This document shows positions 11,597 through 19,620 of a stretch of 64,000 nucleotides of DNA, piece after piece. The DNA lies in the NCBI RefSeq assembly GCF_031624495.1, contig NZ_JAMQOP010000001.1, positions 1,736,001 to 1,800,000 of the forward strand, read 5' to 3'. The notes under the pieces were generated by a model. The model was not told where the DNA came from, ran no database searches, and was given only the letters and a program-made list of their open reading frames with translations. The DNA comes from Halogeometricum sp. S1BR25-6. GTDB lineage: Archaea > Halobacteriota > Halobacteria > Halobacteriales > Haloferacaceae. The position numbers were made by a program, and so were the translations under genes. Within the stretch, counting starts at the first letter, position 1. Each line of letters starts with the position of its first letter.

Positions 11597-12010
11597 TCAC
11601 TCCCGATTGCGTTCGGCCGCCTCCAAGGTGTCCAAGGAGATGGTGTTCGGCAGGAGTTCGCCGAGCGCGTACTCCGTCACCTCCCCGTCGCCCTCGTCGC
11701 AGACGACGGGCAGGTCCTCCTCGCAGAACTCCGCGAGCGTCTGCCGGCACATCCCGCAGGGGGTGACGCCGTCGCGGGCGCCCGAGGAGACGGCGAGGCG
11801 GTCGAACTCGCGGTGTCCCTTCTTCACCGCCTCCGCGACGGCGACTTCCTCGGCGTGGAGGCTGTTCGAGTAGTTCGCGTTCTCGATGTTACAGCCGACG
11901 AACACCTCGCCGTCGGCCGTCCTGAGCGCCGCGCCGACGCGGTACTCGGAGTAGGGGACGTGGGCCTGTTCGAGGACGTCGCGGGCGCGTTCGACGAGTT
12001 CGTCGGACAT
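11597..12010 (-). CDS. cdd: Cytidine deaminase
   Basis: Zinc enzyme converting (deoxy)cytidine to (deoxy)uridine. The 137-residue homotetrameric-type protein shows GCNIENANYSNSLHAEEVAV (zinc His and catalytic Glu in HAE) and PCGMCRQTL (two zinc cysteines). An upstream in-frame extension to 12073 exists, but the ATG at 12010 gives the usual N-terminus and length. It is followed by udp on the same strand, forming a pyrimidine nucleoside salvage pair, and is divergent from a small membrane protein gene. Confidence 0.93.
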   Translation of the reverse strand: MSDELVERARDVLEQAHVPYSEYRVGAALRTADGEVFVGCNIENANYSNSLHAEEVAVAEAVKKGHREFDRLAVSSGARDGVTPCGMCRQTLAEFCEEDLPVVCDEGDGEVTEYALGELLPNTISLDTLEAAERNRE

Positions 12011-12097
12011 GGGAACCGAGTTTCCCTCGCGGGCGTTTGTAGCTTGCCCTGCGGACCGAAGGGCAACGGCCAAGCGTGCCGGCCCCCAACACCCGGT

Positions 12098-12397
12098 GTG
12101 TCATCTGAATCCGACACCGTCACGGAACCGGTGACGTCGACGGCCGAGGACGGCCGCGGCCGGTCCATCCTGCTGGCCGTCGGCGTCAGCGTCGTCGCCC
12201 TCTCGGGCGTGCTCGGTTTCTTCATCGGGAGCAACGGCGCGGAGGCCGTCCCCCGGTCGGCGCTGTTCGGCGGTCTGCTCGTCATCCCGACGACGCCGCT
12301 GTCGATGACCGCCTACGCCGTCACCCTCTCGACGCTGGTGCTCGCCGTTCTGTTCGGTCTCGTCGAACTCGCCTCGCGGATGGAAGGCGACCGCTGA
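12098..12397 (+). CDS. Small two-helix membrane protein
   Basis: A 99-residue protein starting at GTG 12098, with an acidic N-terminal tail, a first hydrophobic helix (about 26-46, ILLAVGVSVVALSGVLGFF) and a second (about 66-90) preceded by a Pro-Thr-Thr-Pro loop. This resembles haloarchaeal small membrane proteins of the DUF7520 / cox-cluster type, but I am not certain of the family. It is divergent from cdd with 87 nt between starts. Function is unknown. Confidence 0.6.
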   Translation: MSSESDTVTEPVTSTAEDGRGRSILLAVGVSVVALSGVLGFFIGSNGAEAVPRSALFGGLLVIPTTPLSMTAYAVTLSTLVLAVLFGLVELASRMEGDR

Positions 12398-12489
12398 GAC
12401 CGCTGAGGCCGCGGAGTCACGGGGAGCGAGGGAGCGTGGCCCGGCGGGTCGAAGACTCGGAGGGTCGAAGAGTCGAAGAGGCGCGGCGC

Positions 12490-12496
12490 TTTTACC
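12490..12496 (+). promoter_or_regulatory. TATA-like element before small membrane protein gene
   Basis: TTTTACC ends 22 nt before the ATG at 12518, consistent with a short or absent 5' leader. Just upstream (about 12449-12481) are imperfect repeats of GGTCGAAG/GTCGAAGAG, and a related GGTCGA repeat follows the gene, so the gene is bracketed by similar microrepeats. Confidence 0.4.
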
Positions 12497-12517
12497 GATG
12501 GGCGCCCGACGACGACC

Positions 12518-12817
12518 ATGCGCAGTCCCGGCACCGCCCCCGCAGACGCAGACGACGAGGGGAAGGGCGAGGAGGCGGCGTTCGACGAGGAGTTCGACCC
12601 GGACGCGCCGCTCCAACCCGACTCGGGGGGACGGAACCGAAAACGCGCCGTCCTGGCCGTCCTGCCCTTTCTGGGCATCGGTCTCTTCACCGTCCTGCTC
12701 CTACTGGGGTGGGGACTCGAACCGCTCTGGGCGTTCGCCATCCTCCCGCCCATCCTGTTCTGTAGCGTCCTCGCCTACATCGTCTTCAGTTCGGACTTTC
12801 TCGAAGACCGGACCTGA
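12518..12817 (+). CDS. Small membrane protein, acidic N-terminus, two helices
   Basis: Hypothetical 99-residue protein. The first 40 residues are strongly acidic (cytoplasmic, halophilic), followed by RNRKR and two adjacent hydrophobic helices (about 44-64 and 69-90). This is typical of small haloarchaeal inner-membrane proteins of unknown role. The start is supported by a TATA-like box 22-28 nt upstream. It is convergent with the GNAT gene, 38 nt away. Confidence 0.65.
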   Translation: MRSPGTAPADADDEGKGEEAAFDEEFDPDAPLQPDSGGRNRKRAVLAVLPFLGIGLFTVLLLLGWGLEPLWAFAILPPILFCSVLAYIVFSSDFLEDRT

Positions 12818-12855
12818 AGTCGAGGGTCCGAGGGTCGACCGACCGCGTCCGGACG

Positions 12856-13449
12856 CTACCGTCCGGTGTCGTACTTGTGCGTCGTCTCCTCGGGGTCGAT
12901 GCCGAAGTCCTCGGCCGTCTCCTCTATCGACACCTCGCCCGGGTCGGGTTCGTCGGCGGGGGTCGCCCGCTTGAACCGGTCGCGGTACGCCTCGGGCATC
13001 TCGAACGCCTCCGGGTCGACCCGCAACGCGATGGCGTCGTCGCCGCGTTCCGCGCGGACCGCGTCGAGGCGTTCGCGGAGAACCGGCGGGAGGTCGTCGC
13101 CGTCGACCGGTTCGAAGCCGAAGGTGAGGAAGTAGTCCGGTTCGACGGTGAACGTGTAGACGCGGTCGAACTCGGCGTCGTCCGCCTCCGCGACCAGTCG
13201 CTCGACGACGTGCGCGCCGACACCCTGCCCGCGCCAAACGTCGAGCGTGAGGACGAAGGCGAGTTCGCAGAACTCCTCCTCGTCGGTCTGGTGGACGCGG
13301 ACGCGGCCGAGTCCCGCTTTGGCCCCGCTCTCCTCGTCGAGGGCGATGACGTAATCGCGGGACCGGAACGCCGGGTCTTCGAGCCCCGACTCCTCGATGC
13401 GGTCGAGCAACCAAACCTCGTCTCGGTTCTTGGCGTCCCGTACGTACAT
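12856..13449 (-). CDS. GNAT family N-acetyltransferase
   Basis: Predicted acetyl-CoA dependent acyltransferase of 197 residues. The GNAT core spans about residues 20-125: CELAFVLTLDVWRGQGVGAH holds the acetyl-CoA pyrophosphate loop (R/Q-x-x-G-x-G/A type) and YFLTFGFEPV is the typical end of the fold. A C-terminal extension of about 70 residues, acidic and ending in DPEETTHKYDTGR, is outside the core. The substrate cannot be predicted; argA-type amino acid acetyltransferases share the FGFEP motif. It starts with ATG at 13449, 48 nt upstream of the stop of the AtoE-type gene. Confidence 0.8.
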   Translation of the reverse strand: MYVRDAKNRDEVWLLDRIEESGLEDPAFRSRDYVIALDEESGAKAGLGRVRVHQTDEEEFCELAFVLTLDVWRGQGVGAHVVERLVAEADDAEFDRVYTFTVEPDYFLTFGFEPVDGDDLPPVLRERLDAVRAERGDDAIALRVDPEAFEMPEAYRDRFKRATPADEPDPGEVSIEETAEDFGIDPEETTHKYDTGR

Positions 13450-13497
13450 GGACGCGAGTACGACACCGCTCCGAAAAGAAGTTGCGGGGTCGAAGTG

Positions 13498-14919
13498 TCA
13501 GTACGGGATGAAGATGAGGCCCACCGCGAGGAACGGAATCAGGAGGAGCATCATCGTCACGCCGTAGCCGAACATGTCGCGGGCGCGCATCCCCGTGATG
13601 CCGAGGAGAGGGAGCGCCCAGAACGGTTGCAGGAGGTTGGTGTGGGCGTCGCCGACGGCGTAGGCGACGGTGGCCTGCCCGGCGGGGACGCCGAGTTCGT
13701 TCGCCGCCTGCAGGACGGTGGTGCCGATGACCGTCCACTCGCCGCCGCCGGATGGGACGAACACGTTGACGACGCCGGCGGTTATCCACGCGACGGCCGG
13801 GAACGTCGCCGGCGTCGACAGCGAGACGAGCGCCTCGGCCATCGTCTCCGAGAGCCCGGAGTTGTTCATCATGCCGATGATGCCCGCGTAGAGGGGAAAC
13901 TGGAGGACGATGCCGCCCGTCGAGGAGATGGCCTCGTAGAACTGCTCCTGATAGGCCTTCGGTCGGGTGTACAGCGCGAGGCCGAGGAATAAGAAGAGGA
14001 AGTTGACGAGGTTGAGGTTCAGCGCCGAGAGGCCCTGCGTGGCGAAGGTGTACCCGGCGAAGACCACGCCCGTGAGGGCGATTATGCCGCCGACGACGCG
14101 GCTCTGGTTTATTTTCTCGCCCGTGGTGGTCGGGTTCGAGTCGGCACCCGTCGCATCCGTTCCGGTGGCGTCGCCCCCGTCCGCGGACGCCCCGAACAGT
14201 TCGGACTCGGGAACGTACTCGGTTATCGGCTGGGCGTTCGAGCGCTCCGGCGCGAGGAGGTACAGCACCACGGAGGTGTAGAGGATGCCGGTGACGACGA
14301 GCGTCAGCGTGTAGGGGTGAAACACCGTCTCCGAGGTGGGAATCAGTCCCTCGACGATGCCCTGTTCGACGAAGACGTTACCGGGCGTGTTCATCAGGAG
14401 GGGGGCGGACCCGGCGAGACCCCAGTGCCACGTCAGACCCATGCCCATGTAGCCGGCGAGGCAGAGCAGCGGGTAGTGGACCTGTAGGTTCGTCTTCGCG
14501 GCCTGCCGCCCCATCTCGCGGGCCATCACCGCGCCGACGATGAGGCCGAGGCCCCAGTGGACCCACGCGACGGTCATCGAGATGACGCCGACGAGGACGG
14601 CGGCCTGCTTGCCGTCGTTCGGGAGCGACGTCAGCCACTCGATGCCGCCGCGGACGACGGGGTGGTACGCGAGGGCGTAGCCGGTGACGAGGATGAGCAC
14701 CATCTGCATGGCGAAATCGAGCAGCACCCAGAAGCCGTCGTACCAGTATCCCACGAGGGCGAACGGACTCGCCCCCTCGACGACGACGGCCCCGACGAAG
14801 ACGACGTAGCTGAGGAGGATCGCGAACAGGAACGGACTCGGCATCACCCGTTCGACGACGCTCGACATCCGGGCGCCGAAGCGCTGAATCGGCGACCCGC
14901 CGGCTGAGTCTGTCGACAT
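13498..14919 (-). CDS. atoE: Short-chain fatty acid transporter, AtoE family
   Basis: Integral membrane carrier (473 residues, about 11 helices) of the AtoE/TIGR00366 family, predicted to import short-chain fatty acids such as butyrate or acetoacetate. Recognisable family stretches are MSPFLFAILLS-like at residue 27, VHWGLGLIVGAVMAREM near 120, the GLTWHWGLAGSAPLLMNTPGN region and FVPSGGGEWTVIGT near 390. A hydrophilic acidic loop occurs around 230-255. It is divergent from an acyl-CoA synthetase gene whose start lies about 100 nt away, a logical uptake-plus-activation pair probably sharing regulation. Confidence 0.88.
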   Translation of the reverse strand: MSTDSAGGSPIQRFGARMSSVVERVMPSPFLFAILLSYVVFVGAVVVEGASPFALVGYWYDGFWVLLDFAMQMVLILVTGYALAYHPVVRGGIEWLTSLPNDGKQAAVLVGVISMTVAWVHWGLGLIVGAVMAREMGRQAAKTNLQVHYPLLCLAGYMGMGLTWHWGLAGSAPLLMNTPGNVFVEQGIVEGLIPTSETVFHPYTLTLVVTGILYTSVVLYLLAPERSNAQPITEYVPESELFGASADGGDATGTDATGADSNPTTTGEKINQSRVVGGIIALTGVVFAGYTFATQGLSALNLNLVNFLFLFLGLALYTRPKAYQEQFYEAISSTGGIVLQFPLYAGIIGMMNNSGLSETMAEALVSLSTPATFPAVAWITAGVVNVFVPSGGGEWTVIGTTVLQAANELGVPAGQATVAYAVGDAHTNLLQPFWALPLLGITGMRARDMFGYGVTMMLLLIPFLAVGLIFIPY

Positions 14920-14942
14920 AACGCGAGGACGGTCATCCGAGA

Positions 14943-14948
14943 TATAAA
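14943..14948 (+). promoter_or_regulatory. TATA box in the atoE / acyl-CoA synthetase divergent region
   Basis: TATAAA lies between the two divergent starts (14919 on the minus strand, 15026 on the plus strand). It is well placed for plus-strand transcription of the synthetase with a short leader. The 106-nt region must hold both promoters. Confidence 0.45.
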
Positions 14949-15025
14949 TGAACGTTCCGGAAGAACCCGACGCGCATCATCGTTCGGGGAAGTTACTTCA
15001 GCGGACGCGACGATGTCAGGACGTG

Positions 15026-17026
15026 ATGGAGGTACCCGACACGGACGAGGTGGTCCACGAACCGTCCCGGGAGTTCGCGGAGTCGACGAACGTCCACGCG
15101 TTCATGCGCGAGTACGGTATTTCGGACTACGAGGAACTGATACGGCGAACGAGCGAGTCGGTCGACGGCGTCGACGAGTCGGGCGTCGAGTGGTTCTGGG
15201 ACGAACTCGTCGACTACCTCGGCGTCGAGTTCTACAGCGACTACGACGTCGTCCGCGACGACGCCGACGGCCCGCAGTTCTCCGATTGGTACCCCGGAGG
15301 AACGATAAACGTCGCGCACAACGCCGTCGACAGACACGGCGCCCCCGACGCGGAGAACCGGAACAAAGCGGCGCTCATCTGGGAGGGCGAACCGGGCGAC
15401 CAGCGGACGGTGACGTACCACGACCTCTATCGGGAGTCGAACCAGGTGGCGAACGTCCTCGAATCCTACGGGGTGGAGACGGGCGACACCGTCGGCCTCT
15501 ACATGCCGATGGTGCCCGAAGTCGTCTCTATCCTCTACGGCTGTCTGAAAGTCGGCGCCATCGCCGTCCCCATCTTCTCGGGGTTCGGCGTAGACGCGAC
15601 GGCGACGCGCATCGAGGACTCCGGGTGTTCGGTGCTGTTCACGGCGGACGGCTTCTACCGCCGGGGGAGCGAGGTGACGCTGAAGGAGTCGGCGGACCGG
15701 GCGATACGACAGGCGGGGCAGGTCGAACACACGGTCGTCTACGACCGCATCGGTCTGGAGGCGAGCGAGGACCGTGCTATCACGTGGACCACGCGCGACG
15801 AGTGGTGGGACGAGACGGTCGCCGAGGCGGACGACGAGTACGAGACGAAAAAACTCCCCTCCGCGCAGGAGTCAATGCTCCTCTATTCGTCGGGGACGAC
15901 GGGGACGCCGAAGGGCATCGTCCACACCCACGCCGGCCTCCTGATGCAGACGGCCAAGGAGATATTCTTCGGGTTCGACCACAAGCCCACGGACCGCTTC
16001 TTCTGGGTGTCCGACATCGGGTGGATGATGGGACCGTGGACCCTCATCGGGAACCACACCTTCGGCGGGACGGTGTTCATGTACGAGGGCGCCCCCGACC
16101 ACCCTGAACCCGACCGCTTCTGGGACATGATCGAACGGCACGGCCTCACCGTGTTCGGCATCTCGCCCACCGCCGTCCGCGCCCTGCGGAAGTACGACGA
16201 CGAGTTGGTCACCCGACACGACCTCTCGACGCTCAGACTGCTCGGGTCGACGGGCGAACCGTGGGACCCCGAGTCGTGGATGTGGTTCTACGAGCACGTC
16301 GGCGGCGGCGAGACGCCCATCATGAACATCTCCGGCGGCACCGAGATATGCGGCTGTTTCCTCATGCCGATGCCGAACCAGCCGCTCAAACCGTGTAGCC
16401 TGGGCGGCCCCGGCCTCGGGATGAGCGTCGACGTCGTCGACGAGACGGGCGAGAGCATCGCCGACGCGCACGAACGCGGCTACCTCGTTGCGCGCGACTC
16501 CTGCCCCTCGATGACCAAGAGCCTCTGGAGCGGCGACGAGCGCTACCTGGAGGAGTACTGGTCGACCTTCGAGGACATGTGGGACCACGGCGACTGGGCG
16601 CAGAAGGACGAGGACGGCTTCTGGTTCCTCCACGGCCGCGCGGACGACGCGCTGAACGTCGCCGGGCGGAAGGTCGGTCCCGCGGAGATAGAGGGCGTCC
16701 TCATCGAACACGAGGCGGTGAATCAGGCGGCCGCCGTCGGCGTCGACGACGAGACGACGGGCACCGCCGTCGTCGCCTACGTCGTCCTCGAAGACGGCTT
16801 CGAACCGTCCGACGGCCTCCGCGAGGAACTGCGCGAACTCGTCGGCGAGGAGCAGGGCAAACCGTTCCGCCCGCGGGAACTCCTGTTCGTCGGCGAGTTC
16901 CCGAAGACGCAATCGGGCAAGATAATCAGACGCGCCATCGCCGCGGTGCACGAGGATGAGGACCCCGGCGACCTCTCCAGCATCGAGAACCCCGACTCCT
17001 TGGATGAGATTCGGAGCGCCCGGTAG
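15026..17026 (+). CDS. AMP-forming acyl-CoA synthetase (acetyl/short-chain acyl-CoA ligase)
   Basis: Adenylate-forming ligase of 666 residues that activates a short-chain carboxylate (acetate, propionate or similar) to its CoA thioester. It has the P-loop SSGTTGTPKGIVHTH (about 287-301), GWMMGPWTL, the A5 motif GGTEICGCF (about 436), GRADDALNVAGRK (about 537, A8 hinge) and the acetylation-prone catalytic lysine in TQSGKIIRR (about 630). The start at ATG 15026 is chosen because the upstream in-frame ATG at 14948 overlaps the TATAAA (14943-14948) and its extension is not conserved-looking. The divergent AtoE carrier suggests its substrate arrives as a short-chain fatty acid. Confidence 0.9.
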   Translation: MEVPDTDEVVHEPSREFAESTNVHAFMREYGISDYEELIRRTSESVDGVDESGVEWFWDELVDYLGVEFYSDYDVVRDDADGPQFSDWYPGGTINVAHNAVDRHGAPDAENRNKAALIWEGEPGDQRTVTYHDLYRESNQVANVLESYGVETGDTVGLYMPMVPEVVSILYGCLKVGAIAVPIFSGFGVDATATRIEDSGCSVLFTADGFYRRGSEVTLKESADRAIRQAGQVEHTVVYDRIGLEASEDRAITWTTRDEWWDETVAEADDEYETKKLPSAQESMLLYSSGTTGTPKGIVHTHAGLLMQTAKEIFFGFDHKPTDRFFWVSDIGWMMGPWTLIGNHTFGGTVFMYEGAPDHPEPDRFWDMIERHGLTVFGISPTAVRALRKYDDELVTRHDLSTLRLLGSTGEPWDPESWMWFYEHVGGGETPIMNISGGTEICGCFLMPMPNQPLKPCSLGGPGLGMSVDVVDETGESIADAHERGYLVARDSCPSMTKSLWSGDERYLEEYWSTFEDMWDHGDWAQKDEDGFWFLHGRADDALNVAGRKVGPAEIEGVLIEHEAVNQAAAVGVDDETTGTAVVAYVVLEDGFEPSDGLREELRELVGEEQGKPFRPRELLFVGEFPKTQSGKIIRRAIAAVHEDEDPGDLSSIENPDSLDEIRSAR

Positions 17027-17055
17027 CGAGAGCGGCAGGGAGGAAAGAAGCGCTC

Positions 17056-17811
17056 TCAGAGGACGTCCGCGGGGGACACCGACCGCCCCTCCGGACCGTC
17101 ACCGACGGCCACGTCGCCGACGGTGTCCGAGTCGGGGAAGGTGACGACTGCGCCGACGAGAACCGGCGCGACGAGGCCCGCGGCGACGGCTCCCGGCCGT
17201 TCGAGGGAGTCGCGGACGACCACCTCCTCGCCGGCCATCATCTCCCCGCTCTCGACCGCCGTGGCCGCCGCATCGAGCAGTTCCGCGTGGGAGTACGTCC
17301 GTCCGTCCGCTCGAAGCGCCGCGTCGTCGGCGGCGACGGTCGCGGGGTGGACCGCGGGGTTCTCGCTCCACACCTCCTGCTCCCAGTGGGTCGTCTCGGG
17401 ACGTTCGGGCGAGCCGCCGTAGACGGCGAGTTTGCACCCCGGCGGGAGGTCGAACTCGCCCTCGCGGTCGACGCCGACGAGAGTGGCCCGCGGCGCGTCC
17501 GCCGGCGCGGCCGAACCCGTCGGGTCGAGGTGGAACGTCGTCGCGGCCCCCAACTGCGCCGCACCGTAGAACGCCAGCACCGGTTCCGGCAGGGGGTCGG
17601 GGGCGACGGCCACCGTCTCGCCGCCGCGGACGCCGAGGTACCGCAGGACGTTACCCGCCTTGTACGTCGTCGTCACGAAGTCGTAGTAACTGTAGGACCG
17701 GCCGGCGTCGCGGGCCCGGAGGGCGGGCGCGGACGTCCGCCGGTCGCGCGCGACGAGGTCGCCGAGGACGGTCGGGTCTGCCGGCCGCGACGGCGGGGCG
17801 TCGGGAGTCAC
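17056..17811 (-). CDS. Shortened acyl-CoA synthetase-like protein
   Basis: The 251-residue product resembles the N-terminal part of acetyl-CoA synthetases (DLVARDRRTSAPALRARDAG, YYDFVTTTYKAGNVLRYLGV, then VAVAPDPLPEPVLAFYGAAQ LGA), but it lacks the SGTTG P-loop, the GTE motif and the C-terminal catalytic lysine domain. It is therefore probably not a ligase by itself. A second part (about 160-240) again resembles the synthetase fold (THWEQEVWSENPAVHPATV, RTYSHAELLDAA). GTG 17811 gives the natural N-terminus; an in-frame ATG at 17889 is the alternative. It converges on the full-length synthetase with 29 nt between stops. Confidence 0.7.
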   Translation of the reverse strand: MTPDAPPSRPADPTVLGDLVARDRRTSAPALRARDAGRSYSYYDFVTTTYKAGNVLRYLGVRGGETVAVAPDPLPEPVLAFYGAAQLGAATTFHLDPTGSAAPADAPRATLVGVDREGEFDLPPGCKLAVYGGSPERPETTHWEQEVWSENPAVHPATVAADDAALRADGRTYSHAELLDAAATAVESGEMMAGEEVVVRDSLERPGAVAAGLVAPVLVGAVVTFPDSDTVGDVAVGDGPEGRSVSPADVL

Positions 17812-17977
17812 ACCGGGGAGAGGAACCGTCCCGCAAAAATCCCGTCGCCGCGAAATCAGTCGGTTTGCGGAACTGTCTCCGAGAGTCATGCCAACAATTA
17901 TCGTGACAGTCGCCATGGTCTATAAAATGACATAATACCCGGCGAACCGCAGTACGGAGTGGTGACATAAATTGTCG

Positions 17978-19135
17978 ATGCGAGCCGTGGTCTACCAAGG
18001 ACCACACGAGGTGGCGGTCGAGGACGTGGACGAACCGGAACTGCAGCACCCGAACGACATCATCGTCGACATCACGACGTCGGCCATCTGCGGGTCGGAC
18101 CTACACATGTACGAAGGTCGGACCGACGCCGACCCCGGTATCGTCTTCGGGCACGAGAACATGGGCGTCATCGAGGAAGTCGGCGACGGCGTTAGCTCCC
18201 TCGAAGAGGGAGACCGCGTCGTCCTGCCGTTCAACGTCGCCTGCGGGTTCTGTGAGAACTGCGAGAACGGGAAGACGGGCTTCTGTACGAACGTCAATCC
18301 CGGGTTCGCCGGCGGAGCCTACGGCTACGTCGCCATGGGTCCGTACAAGGGTGGGCAGGCCGAAAAGCTGCGAGTCCCGTACGCCGACTTCAACGCGCTG
18401 AAGCTTCCCGAGGGGACCGAACACGAGGACTCCTTCGCGCTCCTCGCGGACATCTTCCCGACGGGGTGGCACGGCACACGACTCGCCGACCTCCAACCCG
18501 GCGAGTCCATCGCCATCTACGGCGCCGGGCCGGTCGGGACGATGGCCGCCTACAGCGCGAAGATTCAGGGCGCCTCCGAGATTTACATCGTCGACCGCGT
18601 CGAGAGCCGACTCGACCTCGCGGAGGAGCACTGCGACGCGGTTCCCATCAACTTCGAGGAGAAAGACCCCGTCGAGCAGATCAAGGAGATGCACGGCGGC
18701 GGCGTCGACAAGGGCGTCGACGCGGTCGGCTATCAGGCCATCGACTCCGATAAGGAGGGCGACTCGGCGTACGACCCCGCCCGCGAGAACCCGGCGGTCG
18801 TGCTCAACAACCTCATCCACACCGTCCGTCCGACGGGCCAACTCGGCATCGTCGGCCTCTACGTCCCCTCGGACCCCGGCGCACCGGACGCGATGGCCGG
18901 ACAGGGACGACTCGGCATCGACTTCGGGAAACTCTTCGAGAAGGGCCAGAAACTCGGCACCGGCCAGTGCGACGTGAAGTCCTACAACCGTCAGCTCCGC
19001 GACCTCATCATCGAGGGGAAGGCGGACCCGAGCTTCTACGTCTCCCACCGCGTGGGCCTCGACGAGGCGCCCGAGATGTACGAGCGCTTCGACAACCGCG
19101 AAGAGGGCGTCACGAAGGTCCTCCTCGAACCGTAG
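17978..19135 (+). CDS. Zinc-dependent alcohol dehydrogenase, formaldehyde dehydrogenase-like
   Basis: Medium-chain dehydrogenase of 385 residues most like glutathione-independent formaldehyde dehydrogenases. It has catalytic zinc ligands in SAICGSDLHMYEG and FGHENMG, the structural zinc loop CGFCENCENGKTGFCTNVNPG, and a Rossmann motif IYGAGPVGTMAAY. The AVGYQAIDSDKE stretch and long insertions before the C-terminus are typical of this subfamily. ATG 17978 is the default start; a TTG at 17972 lies 6 nt after GGTGA and cannot be excluded. It is oriented away from the shortened synthetase gene. A T-tract terminator follows. The natural substrate could be another aldehyde or polyol. Confidence 0.88.
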   Translation: MRAVVYQGPHEVAVEDVDEPELQHPNDIIVDITTSAICGSDLHMYEGRTDADPGIVFGHENMGVIEEVGDGVSSLEEGDRVVLPFNVACGFCENCENGKTGFCTNVNPGFAGGAYGYVAMGPYKGGQAEKLRVPYADFNALKLPEGTEHEDSFALLADIFPTGWHGTRLADLQPGESIAIYGAGPVGTMAAYSAKIQGASEIYIVDRVESRLDLAEEHCDAVPINFEEKDPVEQIKEMHGGGVDKGVDAVGYQAIDSDKEGDSAYDPARENPAVVLNNLIHTVRPTGQLGIVGLYVPSDPGAPDAMAGQGRLGIDFGKLFEKGQKLGTGQCDVKSYNRQLRDLIIEGKADPSFYVSHRVGLDEAPEMYERFDNREEGVTKVLLEP

Positions 19136-19166
19136 GTAGTCCCGTTGGGAGCCGTCCGGTTCACAC

Positions 19167-19173
19167 TTTTTTT
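19167..19173 (+). terminator. Oligo-T terminator after the alcohol dehydrogenase gene
   Basis: T7 tract 31 nt after the stop codon at 19135, the type of U-rich 3' end used by archaeal RNA polymerase. The next plus-strand gene has its own TATA element. Confidence 0.5.
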
Positions 19174-19182
19174 GGCCTCACC

Positions 19183-19335
19183 TCAGGCGCGTAGCCACGC
19201 CTTCGGGTGCTCCTCGCGCAGGTGGTCGTGGTACATCTCGACCATCTCGGAGTAGGAGGCGGCGAGGGCCTCCCACTCGCAGTGCTCACAGCGACCCGTG
19301 ATGGAGGTGCGATTCGGAGGCGTTCGGTCGCTCAT
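19183..19335 (-). CDS. 50-residue putative zinc-finger microprotein
   Basis: The small minus-strand reading frame encodes 50 residues beginning MSDRTPPNRT. It has CEHC at 16-19 followed by histidines at 36, 38 and 43 (HDHLREEH), a C2H2-like spacing (C-x2-C-x18-H-x4-H). Zinc-finger microproteins are abundant in haloarchaea and several affect stress or biofilm phenotypes; a specific role here is unknown. Support comes from a TATA-like ATATAC at 19361-19366, 26-31 nt upstream of the ATG, and a halophile-like acidic composition. It is convergent with the dehydrogenase gene and divergent from the next microprotein gene. Confidence 0.7.
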   Translation of the reverse strand: MSDRTPPNRTSITGRCEHCEWEALAASYSEMVEMYHDHLREEHPKAWLRA

Positions 19336-19360
19336 ACTGTCGAGGGGGTCCCGACCGGGG

Positions 19361-19366
19361 ATATAC
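19361..19366 (-). promoter_or_regulatory. TATA-like element for the zinc-finger microprotein
   Basis: ATATAC on the plus strand (GTATAT on the coding strand) ends 26 nt upstream of the minus-strand ATG at 19335, consistent with a leaderless transcript. Confidence 0.4.
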
Positions 19367-19410
19367 CTTCGGACGACGCCGCTCCGCGACGTTGAGCGCC
19401 GGCGCGAACA

Positions 19411-19418
19411 ACTATTAT
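19411..19418 (+). promoter_or_regulatory. TATA-like element for the CIYC microprotein
   Basis: ACTATTAT lies 29-36 nt upstream of the ATG at 19447. Together with the opposing element at 19361 it forms a short divergent promoter region between two microprotein genes. Confidence 0.4.
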
Positions 19419-19446
19419 GTGCGTCCCGCGCGTCCGAAACAATACG

Positions 19447-19620
19447 ATGTGTATCTACTGCACCCTGATGTACGACGAGGGCTGGGGCGGACTGCTCGAG
19501 TACGACGACGTGTATCAGGAGGCGCAGGCGGCCGAAAGAGCGCGGGAGTCCAACTACGGCTTCGACGAGTCGTGGGACGAACTCAGAGAGCAGGTCACGC
19601 CCGCGGGAACGGGTCGCTGA
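19447..19620 (+). CDS. 57-residue CxxC microprotein
   Basis: The product starts MCIYCTLMYDEGWGG, placing a CxxC pair at residues 2 and 5, and continues as an acidic helical protein (QEAQAAERARESNYGF). ATG 19447 is preferred over an upstream GTG/ATG because of the TATA element 30 nt upstream and because MCIYC then forms the extreme N-terminus. Its last 26 nt overlap the 3' end of the convergent COG0523 GTPase gene. The CxxC could bind zinc or iron, or be redox active. The link to a metallochaperone is positional only. Confidence 0.65.
   Translation: MCIYCTLMYDEGWGGLLEYDDVYQEAQAAERARESNYGFDESWDELREQVTPAGTGR

Noticed and set aside
10583-12097. Plus-strand frame extending upstream of the small membrane protein
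   Set aside because: Overlaps the coding strands of udp and cdd; only the part from GTG 12098 is protein-like.
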